Part shown: positions 46,025-56,644 of the stretch, in pieces
Layout: each line of letters begins with the position of its first letter
How positions within the stretch are numbered: position 1 is the first letter of the stretch
Assembly (NCBI RefSeq): GCF_019393635.1
Contig: NC_057861.1
Coordinates: 375,954,315-376,018,314, forward strand
Origin: Dromiciops gliroides
Taxonomy: Eukaryota > Chordata > Mammalia > Microbiotheria > Microbiotheriidae
Length of the DNA stretch: 64,000 nucleotides
Direction: 5' to 3'
Program-made: the position numbers and the translations under genes
The notes under the pieces: generated by a model
The model's input: only the letters and a program-made list of their open reading frames with translations
Told to the model about the DNA's origin: nothing
The model's database searches: none

Positions 46025-46960
46025 ATTGATGATTCTTGCTTTTTTTTAATTTCTTTTTCCTCCTCCTCCTTGTCCTCCTCCTCCTCTCTTCTTTTTTCTT
46101 CATTATCAATCCTATGGAATCTTATTTGGTTGTAGCATTGATCAGAGTTCTTAAGTCTTTCAAAGCTTATTAACTTTATGATTGTTGTTATTTTATGTAT
46201 GTCTGGTTCTTTTTACTTTACTTCCGATTAATATTTACAAAGCATATCAAATTTCTTTGAAATAGTCCATCTTGTCATTTCTTCTGGCACAATAATAGTC
46301 CATTACATTCATATACAATAACCTGTTTATCTCTTTCCCAATTAGTTGGTACTCTAAAATTTCCAGTTTTTGTTACTAAAAAGAGTTGAAATTCACATCT
46401 TAATTGAGTAATTTTATTCTTTATTTTGTCTACTTAGAGAAACAGCCTAGTAAATATATTAATTCTTCAAAGTTCATGCATATTTTAGTGATTTTTATGT
46501 CATAGAGGTAACTAGGTAGCCCAGAGGATAGAGTTCTGGAATTAAAGTCATTCAGATCTGACTTCAAATCTGGACTAACAAAGTTATTAGCTATATAATC
46601 CTTGACAAGTTGTTTAATTTCTGTCTGTTATTTCATTTGAGTTTCCTTAAATGTTGAATGAGGATAATAATAGCACATTCTTCTTACAAGTGTGGTGAGG
46701 ATTGAATGAGATAATATTTGTAAAACACTTATTACAATGCCCAGAATATGATAGACACTTAGTAAATTCTTATTTCCTTCCTTCCACAAATTCAAATGAC
46801 TTTCCAAAATGAATTCTTTCGATACACTAGTGTATCTGTTTTTCTATAGCTTCTCCACCAATGAAAAATTTTCTTTTTGGTAATTTTTGTCAATTCAGTG
46901 GATATGAGGTAGAACTTCACTATAAATTTGTATTTGTAATTTGTATTTATATTTTAATTA
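46025..46960 (-). repeat. L1 LINE 3' part, reversed, split by a MIR-type SINE
   Basis: At 46250-46400 the minus strand reads '...gtaccaactaattgggaaagagataaac' and 'gtatatgaatgtaatggactattattgtgcc', equivalent to the ORF2-end motif at 51255. At 46800-46950 it reads the preceding ORF2 segment ('gaagttctacctcatatcc...'). The interval 46505-46785 is a CORE-SINE inserted between them. A (CTC/CTT) tract lies at 46055-46098. Confidence 0.65.
46505..46785 (+). repeat. MAR1/MIR-type CORE-SINE, full length
   Basis: 'aggtaactaggtagcccagaggatagagttctggaattaaagtcattc' (tRNA-like head), 'ttattagctatataatccttgacaagttg' (CORE), 'ggataataatagcacattc...gtgaggattgaatgagataatatttgtaaaacac' and the tail 'gatagacacttagtaaattcttatttcc' appear in the full expected order. 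Confidence 0.8.
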
Positions 46961-46987
46961 TCATATATTATGAATACACATGCACAC

Positions 46988-47027
46988 ATATAGAGAGATA
47001 GATATAGGCAGAGATATTTATAGGCAG

Positions 47028-47104
<77 letters not shown>

Positions 47105-47142
47105 TAGATAGGTATATAGATAGATGAGAGAGAGAGAGAGAA
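46988..47142. repeat. (GATA)n microsatellite with GA tail
   Basis: About 20 GATA units flanked by GATATAGGCAGA units, ending in (GA)n. Third GATA array of the window. Confidence 0.97.
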
Positions 47143-48930
47143 TTGGGCATAACCTATATATGTGTACAATAACAAAGTACATGTATAATTAGATATCTAA
47201 TATATACAATGTAAGCACACTACATGCATAGTGATATATGTATAAAGTATTATATATATGATTATTAAAGATTACATTAAAATATAATCCTTTTTTGGAG
47301 GTCTATTAAGAATGGATTGAAAGAAAGTCATTTAAAGGAGCTAAGATGATAGAGGAAAGGCAATGACTTGCCTGACCTCTCCCCAGTATCCCTTCATATA
47401 CCTTCAGATAATGGCATAAGATGATTTCTGGAGCAGCAGAACCCACTAAAGAACAGGGTGAAATAATTTTCCAGCCAAAATACAAATTAGAAGTTCAGAA
47501 GGAAAGGGGTAAGAGTGGAGTGAAGCCCAGTGAAATTGAGGCCCACCACAGATCCAGCCCCAGTGCAGATCCAGTCCCAACCAACCTGTAGCAGGCCTCT
47601 GAAGTCTCTGAATCAGCAGGAGAACTCAGCCCACAGATTTTAAAAGAAATTCGAACAACTGCTCAGAAGGAGATTACAGGGGTCTCTTTGCTCACACTGA
47701 GGCAGGACTCTCTTGATTTGCCCATACTCAGATCCAGGTCACTGGCTTGGGTGTCAGTTCCAAGCAGGGGAGGAACACTAGCATACCAGTGCTTGCAGCC
47801 ATAGTATAACAGGCTTCATAGATATAGGGCAGAAAAACAGACCAGTGGTTGCTTTCAGACCAGAGCACAGGCCAGAAGAGGAATAAACATATGTCTCCTT
47901 AAATCATAACACCTTGGAAGAACTAAGGACTTACAGATTCCTAGAAGTATCTCTAAAAATAGCTACTCAAAACCCCCTGTAGTTTGGGACAGTGTGACCT
48001 CCACCCTGGAAACAGTGCCCCAATTTAACAAAGTCTTAAAAGTCAAGAAATAGTCTGGGGAAATGAAGAAATAGAAAAAAAATGCTGATTTGTAGTAAGT
48101 TTCTATGGTGACAAGGAAGCTCAAAGCAGACCCTCAGAAGATAACAAAGTCAAAGCTTCTACATCCAAAGCTTCCAAGAAAAATATGAATTAGTCTCAGG
48201 CCATAGAAGGGCTCAAAAAGGACTTTAAAATTAAAGTAAGGGAGATAGAGGAAAAAATGGAAAGAGAAATGAGAGTGATATAAGAAAATCATGAAGAGAA
48301 AAAAGTCAACAGCTGGGTAAAGGAGACACAAAAGTGCTGAAGAAAATAACACCTTAAAAAACAGACTGGGTCAAATGGTAAAAGAGAAACAAAACCAAAG
48401 AGATGTGTCATTTGAATTTTTATTGGGGTTCCTATCTCTGTCCCAAATTTTAGGGAACTTAGTTGGGATTTCTAGTATATTGCTACTTATAAATTAGTGG
48501 CTTTAGCGTCTGTTTGGGGCATTAAGCATGTAATAAAGCATATTAATTGTTAATAAAGAGAGAACACATGGCTCTGAAAGATCAGAAGACCTACATACCA
48601 AAGATAGAGGGGAGAAAGAGATTGGATCTTGTGGCTGCTCCTTCAAGGTCCCAGATCAAGGCGTGTGCGAGAGCATAAACTCCCTTCTGGGCAGAGGAAA
48701 GGAAGGCCTTACACAATGATCGAAGCTAATTGCCTTCTCTCATTCAAATCTTTTGGTTTACTGGACTTGAGGGTAGTCCATGAGCAGTATGTGCTGAGGT
48801 CAGAAGCTCAGAGGACAGACTTTCTGAGGGGAAAGGCTTTCAGGTAGGTGTGGTTTTAATTTCTATTATCTCTATTCACAGTCAAAGGTCCAACTTGACT
48901 GATTCTGGGCCCATCTTAAAAGTTTAGGCA

Positions 48931-49081
48931 GGGCAGCTAGGTGGTGCAGTGGATAAAGCACTGGCCTTGGAGTCAAGAGGACCTGAGTTCAAATCTGGCC
49001 TCAGACAATTGACACTTACTAGCTGTGTGACCCTGGGCAAGTCACTTAATCCCAATTGCTTCACCCCCCCCAAAAAAAAAT
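48931..49081 (+). mobile_element. WSINE1-type CORE-SINE (first of a pair)
   Basis: Plus strand 'gggcagctaggtggtgcagtggataaagcactgg' to 'cccaattgcttcacccccccc' and poly(A). The preceding gtttaggca (48922-48930) recurs as gttcaggca at 49272-49280 after the second SINE. This suggests the second copy landed in this element's tail. Mixed subtype markers (caattgcttcac with ttgacacttac). Confidence 0.92.
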
Positions 49082-49115
49082 CACCTTGTATTTATTTTTC
49101 ACAAAAAAAATTAAA

Positions 49116-49271
49116 GGGGCAGCTAGGTGGCACAGTGGGTAGAGCACTGGCCCTGGATTCAGGAGGACCTGAGTTCAAATCCGGCCTCAGACACTTAACA
49201 CTTACTAGCTGTGTGACTCTGGGCAAGTCACTTAACCCCAATTGCCTCACAAAAAAAAAACAAAAAAAAAC
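49116..49271 (+). mobile_element. WSINE1-type CORE-SINE (second of a pair)
   Basis: Plus strand 'ggggcagctaggtggcacagtgggtagagcactgg' to 'ccccaattgcctcac' and an A-rich tail. It is close to what I take as the consensus. It lies 34 bp after the first copy, in the same orientation. It is the 'caattgcctcac/ttaacacttac' subtype. Confidence 0.94.
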
Positions 49272-49574
49272 GTTCAGGCAATTAGGCCCTCAAGTGGGGT
49301 GGGGGTGGGGGGTCCTCTTTTATTCCCCAAACTCATTATTTTTTCACAGAGGGAAAGAATTCCTTAAAAAACTGAATTGGCCAAATGGAAAGGGAAGTAC
49401 AAAGCTTCTGAATAAAATAATACCTTAAAAATTAGGATTGAGCAAATGGAAGCAAATGTCTTTATGAGAAATGAAGAAACAATAAAGCAAAAACAAAAGA
49501 ATGAAAAAAAATAGAAGGCAATGTGAAATAGTTCCTTGGCAAAACACCTGACCTGGAAAACAGATCCAGGAGAG

Positions 49575-50025
49575 AGCATTTTAAAATTATTGGACTATCT
49601 GATAACCATGATCAGAAAAAGAGCCTTGACATCATTTTCCAAGAAATTGTCAGGGAAAATTGCCGTGATATTCTAGAACCAGAAGTTAAAATAGAAATTG
49701 AAAGAATCCACCAAACACCTCCTAAAAGAAATTCTAATATGAAAACTCACAGGAATATTATAGTCAAATTCCAGAGCTCTTAGGTCAAGGAGAAAAAATT
49801 GCAAGCAGCCAGAAAGAAACAATTCGAGTATTGTGGAGCCACAGTCAGGATAATGCAAAATCTAGCAGCTTCTACTTTAAAGGATCAAAGAAGTTGGAAT
49901 ATGATATTCAGGAGGGAAAAGGAACTGGGATTACAATCAAGAATCACCTACCCAGTAAAACTGTGTATCCTTCAGGGAAAAAAGTGGGAATTCAATGAAA
50001 AGAGGACTTTCAGGCAATCTTGATG
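49575..50025 (+). pseudogene. L1 ORF1p C-terminal region, broken
   Basis: Translation gives the conserved ORF1p order: 'DIIFQEIVREN', 'EPEVKIEIERIHQTPPKR', then after a stop near 49780 'AARKKQFEYCGATVRI', 'LAASTLKDQRSWNMIFR' and 'LGLQSRITYPVKL'. ORF1p is the RNA-binding chaperone of L1 particles. The pieces correspond to the RRM and C-terminal domains. One stop and a frameshift near the end (after KWEFNEKRTF) inactivate it. Confidence 0.8.
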
Positions 50026-50280
50026 AAAAGACCTCAGCTGAATAGAAAATTTGACTTTCAAATACAAGACCTTAGAGAAGCATAAAAAGATAAACAGGAA
50101 AAAGAAATTATAAGTGATAATAAAAGATTAAACTGTTTACATTTCTACATGGTAAGATGATACTTATAACTCAAAATGATTTTTTCATTATTAGGGCAGC
50201 TGGATGGGGTATATTTAGACAGAGGGCAGAGGTGTGAGTTAAATATGGAGAGGTGATATCTTTAAAAAATAAAATAAAGG

Positions 50281-50432
50281 GGGGCAGCTAGGTGGTGTAG
50301 TGGATAGAGCACTGGTCCTGGATTAGGAAGACCTGAGTTCAAATCTGGCCTCAGACACTAGACACTTACTAGCTGTGTGAAACTGGACAAGTCACTTAAC
50401 CCACATTGCCCTGGAAAATAAATAAATAAAAT
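50281..50432 (+). mobile_element. WSINE1-type CORE-SINE inside the half-L1 3' region
   Basis: Plus strand 'ggggcagctaggtggtgtagtggatagagcactgg' to 'cacttaacccacattgccctgg' and an AAAT-rich tail. The flanks aaataaaataaagg and ataaaataagg are consistent with a TSD, but the A-rich context blurs it. It is the 'cattgccctg' tail subtype. Confidence 0.93.
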
Positions 50433-50845
50433 AAAATAAAATAAGGGGTGAAAGGAATGCAGCGGGATAAAGGGAAAGGGAGAGGTGGAATGGGGTAAAG
50501 TATCTCACATAAAAGATATAAGAAAAAGCTTATCCAGTAGAGGGGAAGATGTGTGAGGTACACGAGAATGAATGAGCCTTACTCTCATCAGAACTGGGTC
50601 AAAGAGGGAATAACATACACATTCTATTGGGTATAGTAATCTATCTTACCCTGCAGGAAAGTTGGAGGGGAAGGGCATAAGGGACTGGGTGACAGAAGAG
50701 GGACAGTTTGGGGGAGGGAACAATCAGAAGAAAAATGCTTTTGAGGAGGGACAGAATGAAAGAGGATAGAAAATAGAGTAAATTTCATGGGGAGGGAATA
50801 GGGTGGAGGGAAATACAGTTAGCAATAGTAACTATGAAAAAAAAT

Positions 50846-51420
50846 TGAAGCAAGTTTGACAGGCCTCAAACACATAGACAACTGTGTCAAATTTATTAAA
50901 ATAAGAACCATTGCCCAATTGAGAGATAATCAAAAGATATGAAGTTTTCAAATGAAATAATCAAAGCTACTGTTAACCTGTAAATTAATGGAACAATCAA
51001 TATAGGAGAAAATAAGGTCTTTAACCTGGGCAGAAGAACTATAGCTTGTGGTACCACAAAGCAAAAAGCTAAGAATACCCATACATATTGATGGAAAAGA
51101 CTGAAGCATGCCGTTTTTCATTTTCTTTCATTTTTTTATAATATATAATATAATTATATATTATAATATATAATACAATATTATATATTATAATATAATA
51201 TATAATATACGTAAGCTCTTTTTTGGTAACTAAGAATTTAAAATCAAAGGAATTATCTTCAATTGGGGAATGGCTAAACAAGCTGTGGTATATGCTAGTA
51301 ATGGAATATGATTTTACTTTAAGAAATGACAAGCAGGATGACTTCAGAAAAGCTTGGAAAAACATGTATGTAAATCACTTTGCATGCCTTAATATATTAT
51401 ATGTTTAAACTATTACTATT
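50846..51420 (+). repeat. L1 ORF2 3' end joined to the half-L1
   Basis: Plus strand 'caggcctcaaacacatagacaactgtgtcaaattt', 'attgcccaattgagagataatcaaaagatatgaa' and 'caattggggaatggctaaacaagctgtggtatatg' are the terminal L1 ORF2 sequence. It follows the half-L1 purine-rich part without a visible boundary. An AT palindromic tract (51136-51212) lies inside it. Confidence 0.65.
51136..51212. repeat. AT palindrome-rich tract
   Basis: Runs of tataatatataatat with several self-complementary blocks (for example ataatata/tatattat), able in principle to form cruciforms. Confidence 0.85.
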
Positions 51421-51424
51421 ATTA

Positions 51425-52260
51425 TAAAAAACAAAAGAACAACAGGGAATTAAGACTTGGTTAGGTGGGGATTGGGATTTAGAAGCATTAGTTTGTTTAG
51501 CTTTCTGCAACTAGATTTCACTTAACAAAAAGGTATTATTTCAGTATTATACAGATCCAAAAATAATCACACCCACAATCTTACAATTATAAATAATTTA
51601 TGCATCCAAATGTCTATTGAAACCCCTGCCTCCTAAATTGCAGAGCTCACATTTACACTGCTATTGTGGTGGAAAATGAAAATAAACCCTGAAGCTTTTG
51701 GTGACCCTATGGTCCAGAATGATTGAGAAATCCATGAAAAGCAAAGAAACTTAGGTAAAATCACTGTGGGTCCAAATCTGTGTCTTTTCCTTAAAAGATC
51801 TTCTCCACATTTCATGATTTATTTGGTGGGGGGGAGGGGAAGAGGAAGCAAATTATTGTTGTTTACATTTCCTAAGTTTCTATTTATTAGAGATTAAATT
51901 CTGTTTACTAAACTCTAACATAAGAACAGTACTGGATATGCAGTATAACAGTGATGGAATTCCAGAAGTGTGGGACATGGTAGCATTAGGAAGGGGAGGA
52001 GTGGAGGAAATCATGTATTTCAACTGTATCACAACTGTTTCTCTCAATTTGTAGTAAAAGAAATGGGGGGAGGAGGGGATTCATTGCCTCTGAGCTTGTT
52101 TTTTTCTATCATCTACCACTTTATACAATATCTAGAATATAGCATAGTAAAATTAATACTATCATGCCAGCTTCATTATCAATCATATAGCCTTTAGTTG
52201 GTTAATCTGGGAACCCCAAAACAACAATTCCCATTTCTATATCTCACTGAAGTTTCAAAA
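51425..52260. other. Unrecognised DNA
   Basis: Nothing recognisable. No coding potential. Confidence 0.4.
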
Positions 52261-52262
52261 GT

Positions 52263-52363
<101 letters not shown>

Positions 52364-52439
52364 ATGCACGCTAGATATGGGTGATTGGGAATGACAGTGA
52401 AAATGTCTTCATTTTAGAGGCAAAGAACCTGAATCTTTT

Positions 52440-52640
52440 GAAATAGAAAGGAAGTTGGATTAGAGTTAGAGAATCTTGATTCATATCTCAATTCTTGTCA
52501 CTTGCTACATATGTAACTTCCAGTGAGCAAGTCACTTTACATACCCAGGCCCAAGTACCTCAAATGAGGCAACTACATTAAATAACCTTCAATATTTTTT
52601 CTTCCTTCAAATTTCTGATCCTCTGACGTTCTGAGTCTTG
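52440..52640 (+). repeat. MIR/MAR-type CORE-SINE
   Basis: 'gttggattagagttagagaatcttgattcatatctcaattc...cacttgctacatatgtaacttccagtgagcaagtcactt...' is diverged but in the correct order. Confidence 0.6.
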
Positions 52641-52769
52641 AAGTAAATGATCTATTCCTTGGTGCCACACCATAATCAAATATCAGATGTGACACAAACT
52701 CTGATCTTCTGACTCCAAGATCAGTGATCTTATCTGAATATTGTGTCAAGATAATGGAATGTGATAGAT

Positions 52770-53228
52770 GAGATTTAGCAGATATCCAGGGGCCCACCTG
52801 GAAACTGAGTTAAACTGATTGAATTAGATAAGGCAACTGACTGTTGACTGTTTACTAGATTGTAAGCATATCTGGCTGGTACTTAAAAGTACTTAAGAAA
52901 GTAATTGTTCTCAGAAGCTAACAACTTTGAATTTTCACCACCTTCAGGCCCAGTGAACCAATCAGCTTGAAGAACTTCCCATTTCTGGGAGGGGAAGAGG
53001 AAGGAGGAAGCAGAAGCTGTCAAGAGAGCTGGTCTCTTTGGCTTCCAGACATCAGTGTGGTGGCAGGGAACTTCACAGGGGAGGAGTTCAGGCTATAAGA
53101 AATCAGTTTTCAATCTTTCTCTTTCTTTTACTATCTTTCAATAAACCCTTAAAAACACTAAGCTTGTTTATCAGTGATTTTAGTCAGGCTCCCCCCAAAA
53201 CTGGGGTGACAGATTAGAACCCACATTT
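52770..53228 (+). mobile_element. Solitary ERV LTR
   Basis: A GC-richer block with LTR layout: a promoter-like 'ggctataagaaatc' (53091-53104), a poly(A) signal AATAAA at 53141-53146 and an end 'gattagaacccaca' near 53226. Purine-rich 'gggaggggaagaggaaggagg' (52987-53007) lies in the U3-like part. No coding sequence adjoins. The left end and TSD are not resolved. Confidence 0.6.
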
Positions 53229-53269
53229 AGAAATTTAAATTACACAATATTATTTTGTCTCTCCCCTTT

Positions 53270-53465
53270 TCCAAGATGTAGAACCACAAGGCACTTAAGG
53301 AGCCATCTAGTCCAATCTTTCCATTTTACAAATTTTGAAACTGAGGCCTAGGGAGAAAAGTTGAATTGATCAGAGTAGTGCAAGTATTAGGTAGGATCTA
53401 GACCAAGGTCCTTAGATGTCCAAGTCAGTACTCTTTCCAATGTACTATATTCTCCAAATCCTACA
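53270..53465 (-). repeat. MIR3/THER-like CORE-SINE, reversed
   Basis: 'cacttaaggagccatctagtccaatctttccattttacaaattttgaaactgaggcctaggg...tctagaccaaggtccttagatgtccaagtcagtactc' is a clear reversed copy. Confidence 0.7.
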
Positions 53466-53624
53466 AAAGTTTGATATTGAAAAGATTGTTAGAACATTTT
53501 CATTTCACATGAGCTCTTACTTCAGATCTCAGTAACTAACACAAGGCATAAAAATGGGATAAAATAACAGACTTTTAAGCAAAGTCAGATAAATCTGCCT
53601 CTTTTAATCTTCAAATATAAATTA

Positions 53625-54062
53625 TTTATGCTGCCGTCCTCATCCAGCTATTCTGTTTGGGGAAGCCTTCATGTGCTTGAGGTAGACATATCCCTACCTT
53701 ATATATGGGTTCAAGACCTGTCAGTTACCCTTAATCTGGTTTAGCAAATCTGCTGAGACAGCTTTATAAGCTTTACAAGGTTGTGGCTGCTGATTTATGC
53801 TATCCATTCTTCAAGCCACTAAAGCAGGTGCTTTGGAGCACTTAGAGCTTGGTCAGACATTAAACATGCCAAGATCATTCCCTGCAAACTGGGCCATCAC
53901 AGTCATCCTGACTTTTGTCGTACCACTGGACTTCGGTGACTCTGGAAAAGAGAATGAGACTGCTGATTGTGCAGTGATACCTCACTTAAATCCAATTCAT
54001 GTGCAGATGAATCTATCATGCCATGACGTCATTGATTCTCTTAGAAAGTAAAGGATTAACAT
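53625..54062 (+). repeat. Marsupial interspersed repeat, class unresolved
   Basis: 'ccgtcctcatccagctattctgtttggggaagccttcatgtgcttgaggtagaca...ggttcaagacctgtcagttacccttaatctgg...caagatcattccctgcaaactgggccatcac...atgtcattgattctcttagaaagtaaagg' is a sequence I remember as a recurrent repeat in marsupial genomes, often ending in an AAC-rich tail. The 84-codon frame across it (53797-54051) is therefore probably not a gene. Confidence 0.45.
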
Positions 54063-54184
54063 TTAAGCCACTATGGTTTCCTTCCCAATAAATATTATGT
54101 TGTCCTGGTTGCTCAGGTACTTCTCTGGGTCTTTTTTCATGAATAGGTTGAATTAATTTATCTCAATAAGTCATTTTTAACCTT

Positions 54185-54365
54185 GACATAGTAAGTTGAA
54201 AAGATCACTGAACATGGATTCAGAAGACCTAAGTTCAAATGCTGCTTTTGATTTGGGGCAATTCACACCTTTCCTTGGTTTCAGTTTCTTCATGTTTAAA
54301 ATGTAAAGGTTGGACTATATGATTTCTAAGATTTCTTTCAACTACATATCTATGTTCCTATGACA
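54185..54365 (+). repeat. MIR3-type CORE-SINE
   Basis: 'aaaagatcactgaacatggattcagaagacctaagttcaaatgctg...tttcagtttcttcatgtttaaaatgtaaaggttggactatatgatttctaagatttctttcaactac' is a full, diverged plus-strand copy. Confidence 0.7.
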
Positions 54366-54369
54366 ACAT

Positions 54370-55850
54370 AGACTAATAAATAATCAAGTATTTGTTAAGG
54401 GACTACCAGGTGCCATTATATTGCGTTATGGTTTAGACATACGAATGCAAGAGTGAGAAACTCCCTATTCCTTTTTTAATTCTCTTGTTATATTTTCATA
54501 GGTAATTCATGAACGGCCAAAAGAAGAGTGAATATAACAAATAAAACACCAGCAGAAACACCCTTCTCTTTTGAGATCTGATCTTTTGTCAGTGAAGTAG
54601 CTTTCTTTAGAAAAAAAGTCAAAAATATTTATTGAGTACTCACTATTTTCCTCATGCTGTTCTAAGCAATTTAGATGCAAGAATAATTCCTCACCCCCTC
54701 TAAGAAATAATTGGGGGTCGCAATGAGAGAAAATGTTCTCTTCTATTGCTAAGAAACAAAAAACAAAATAAATTGGGTGCTACACTTTTTTTAAATGAAT
54801 ATTTTTATTTAATTAGTTATCATTTTATTGTTTATTATTTTTATTATTTGTTTTAGGTCAAGTTTGTAGAATATGGAATTGTGTATAGCAAACTTGAGCC
54901 ACACTAATATGAGTTTGCTTAGGGCTGTGTCATCCTACCATATATCTAATTTATATCATAAACTGATAAATGGGTATGGTCACTGGAACTAATTGTTCTT
55001 TTTGATATTTCCTGTGTTCCTTCTTTGATTGGTTCAAAGCTTTAGACTTTAAAAGATGCTTCAGCCTCTTTATTCAATAAAGAAACAAGATTCACCATGC
55101 TTGTACTTAATATTGAATATCTACCATAAAACTTATATTAATATAATATTAAATACAATTCAAATAAAATGACTAAGATTTACAAATAACCTCAAATTTT
55201 CTAATCTTCCACGAATAAGGAAGTGATTTGCAAATTAAATTTATTTTTTTAATATAAACAGAAGAAACAGAACTAAGGAGAAATTGTTCTAAGCTGACGC
55301 ACTTTGGCATGAAGCACTGTAATTGAGCTTTTTACAGCTCTATAGATTTCAAATGGTATCACTCTAGAGAGAATAGGTGGGGAAATACTCTGAGCTGTGA
55401 ATCTTAAGAGGATTCACAGTTGCTTTCTCTTCCCCACATATTCATGGTTCTGTGTTAAAGTTAATTTTAATTACGTATAAGTTAATTGTTAACATTATCT
55501 GTTTAAACTCTTAATACTGATTCATGCACCCACTATATTTTAATGGGAATATGAAAATGCCTATTGAGTCTTCTGAAAACATAATGATCACATTTGATGT
55601 ATTTCATATGTAAACACAGGTTCCCTGTTTCTAGATCAAAAATCTGAAGCAATGATGATTGATTTCATTTTCAAATTTGATATCTCTATTCACTATATAT
55701 ACATACATATATATGCATGTATATATATATATTTAGTGAGTCACATAACTTCACTGAATTTCAATTGCTTAATCTGTCAAATAGAGATATTAATAAGCTA
55801 ACGTTCTCTCTATTTCTAAATTTGTGACCTGAATCCTATGAACTTCTAGG
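54370..55850. other. Mostly unrecognised DNA
   Basis: About 1.5 kb. The part 55240-55660 is less repetitive and holds a perfect 9-bp inverted repeat (55395-55419). A TA-alternating tract is at 55697-55733. No gene recognised. Confidence 0.4.
55395..55419. other. 9-bp perfect inverted repeat
   Basis: ctgtgaatc (55395-55403), a 7-base spacer ttaagag, then gattcacag (55411-55419). It could form a short hairpin or be a dimeric binding site. No function can be assigned. Confidence 0.6.
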
Positions 55851-55859
55851 GTGAATAAA

Positions 55860-56215
55860 TCTCTTTACCCTTTGACTTTTTACATTCTGAAATATCTTCT
55901 TCCATGAGTATTCTTCCTCTGATCTGATATGCTGATTTTCATACAACTTCCATTTTAAAGAGGACACTCACAGCCCCTGTGTCTTTATTCCTCTCCAGAT
56001 GCATTTCTAAATCTCTGAGCTTCCTCTATCATGTCCCTACAAACATACCCTTTCCCCATTCCCTCTTTTCAGTTGTTTTTTCAAAGTGTTGTCTTTTCCC
56101 ATTAGTATATAACCCTCTTGGGGGCAAGGGTTGTCTTTTTGCTTGTACTTTCATTCCCAGTGCTTAGCACATCTGGCCTATAGCAACTGCTTAATATATC
56201 CTTGTTGAATTGGCT
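55860..56215 (+). repeat. L2 LINE 3' end
   Basis: 'cccattagtatataaccctcttgggggcaagggttgtctttttgc' and 'attcccagtgcttagcacatctggcc...gcttaatatatccttgttgaat' are the L2 terminal sequence. Confidence 0.75.
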
Positions 56216-56339
56216 TTATTTTATTTATCTTGATTTGATTTGTCTTAAATGCAAACCTATGACCAGACTTTTACCACTTACCTCAAGGGTCTTTGTGAGT
56301 TTTGTTAAATTTAAAGCGCTTACTAAAATTGGCTTGCTA

Positions 56340-56640
56340 TTATTTTGTTCTCACTGCCAAGAATACATTTTTCCTATTTCATCTATTCAGATCTGGATAC
56401 CATCATCCTTTAGGGTAAAAGTCAAGTTCTGTCTTCTGTGTGAAGCCTCATCAAACACTACAGCCCATACTGACCCCAACATTTTTCATGGAAGTTCTCT
56501 ACCAAATATTGCCTACTTTTTAAAAAATATACAACCATACATTGGCTTAAATTGTTATACATTTTATGTATGAATATATGCATGTATGCCTTGCCTCTCC
56601 CAGTAGATTGTAAACTTTTCAAAGGCAAAGTCAGTATTTA
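56340..56640 (+). repeat. Second L2 LINE 3' fragment
   Basis: 'cactgccaagaatacatttttcctatttc', 'taaaagtcaagttctgtcttctgtgtgaagcc' and 'gtagattgtaaacttttcaaaggcaaagtcagtattta' follow the L2 order again, so this is a separate copy from the one ending at 56215. Confidence 0.65.
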
Positions 56641-56644
56641 ATAA

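Larger units (their letters stand above)
48404..49348 (-). mobile_element. Probable solitary LTR inside copy A, carrying two WSINEs
   Basis: The block interrupts L1 ORF1-like sequence. On the minus strand it starts TGTGAAAAAATAATG and ends AATAAAAATTC...GACACA, so it has TG...CA ends and a poly(A) signal near its 3' end. About 600 bp remain after removal of the two SINEs. Flanks gaga and gagg are a weak possible 4-bp TSD. I see no retroviral coding sequence. Confidence 0.5.
47330..50845 (+). repeat. Half-L1 (HAL1-like) element, copy A, with nested insertions
   Basis: Order: 5' start 'ggagctaagatgatagaggaaaggcaatg' (compare L1 5' ends 'agccaagatggc'), 5' UTR to about 48100, and the ORF1 N-terminal part (48100-48400, lysine/glutamate-rich). 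An LTR with WSINEs interrupts at 48404-49348. The ORF1 middle and C-terminal part follow (49355-50025), then about 800 bp of G/A-rich non-coding sequence to 50845, itself interrupted by a WSINE at 50281-50432. I find no endonuclease or reverse-transcriptase region. This matches half-L1 elements that keep ORF1 and a long 3' UTR. Confidence 0.7.

Noticed and set aside
48949..49428. 159-codon plus-strand frame with an internal duplication
   Set aside because: The duplication is simply two tandem WSINE copies read in the same frame.
53797..54051. 84-codon frame as a small secreted protein
   Set aside because: The N-terminus is not signal-peptide-like and the segment resembles a marsupial interspersed repeat.
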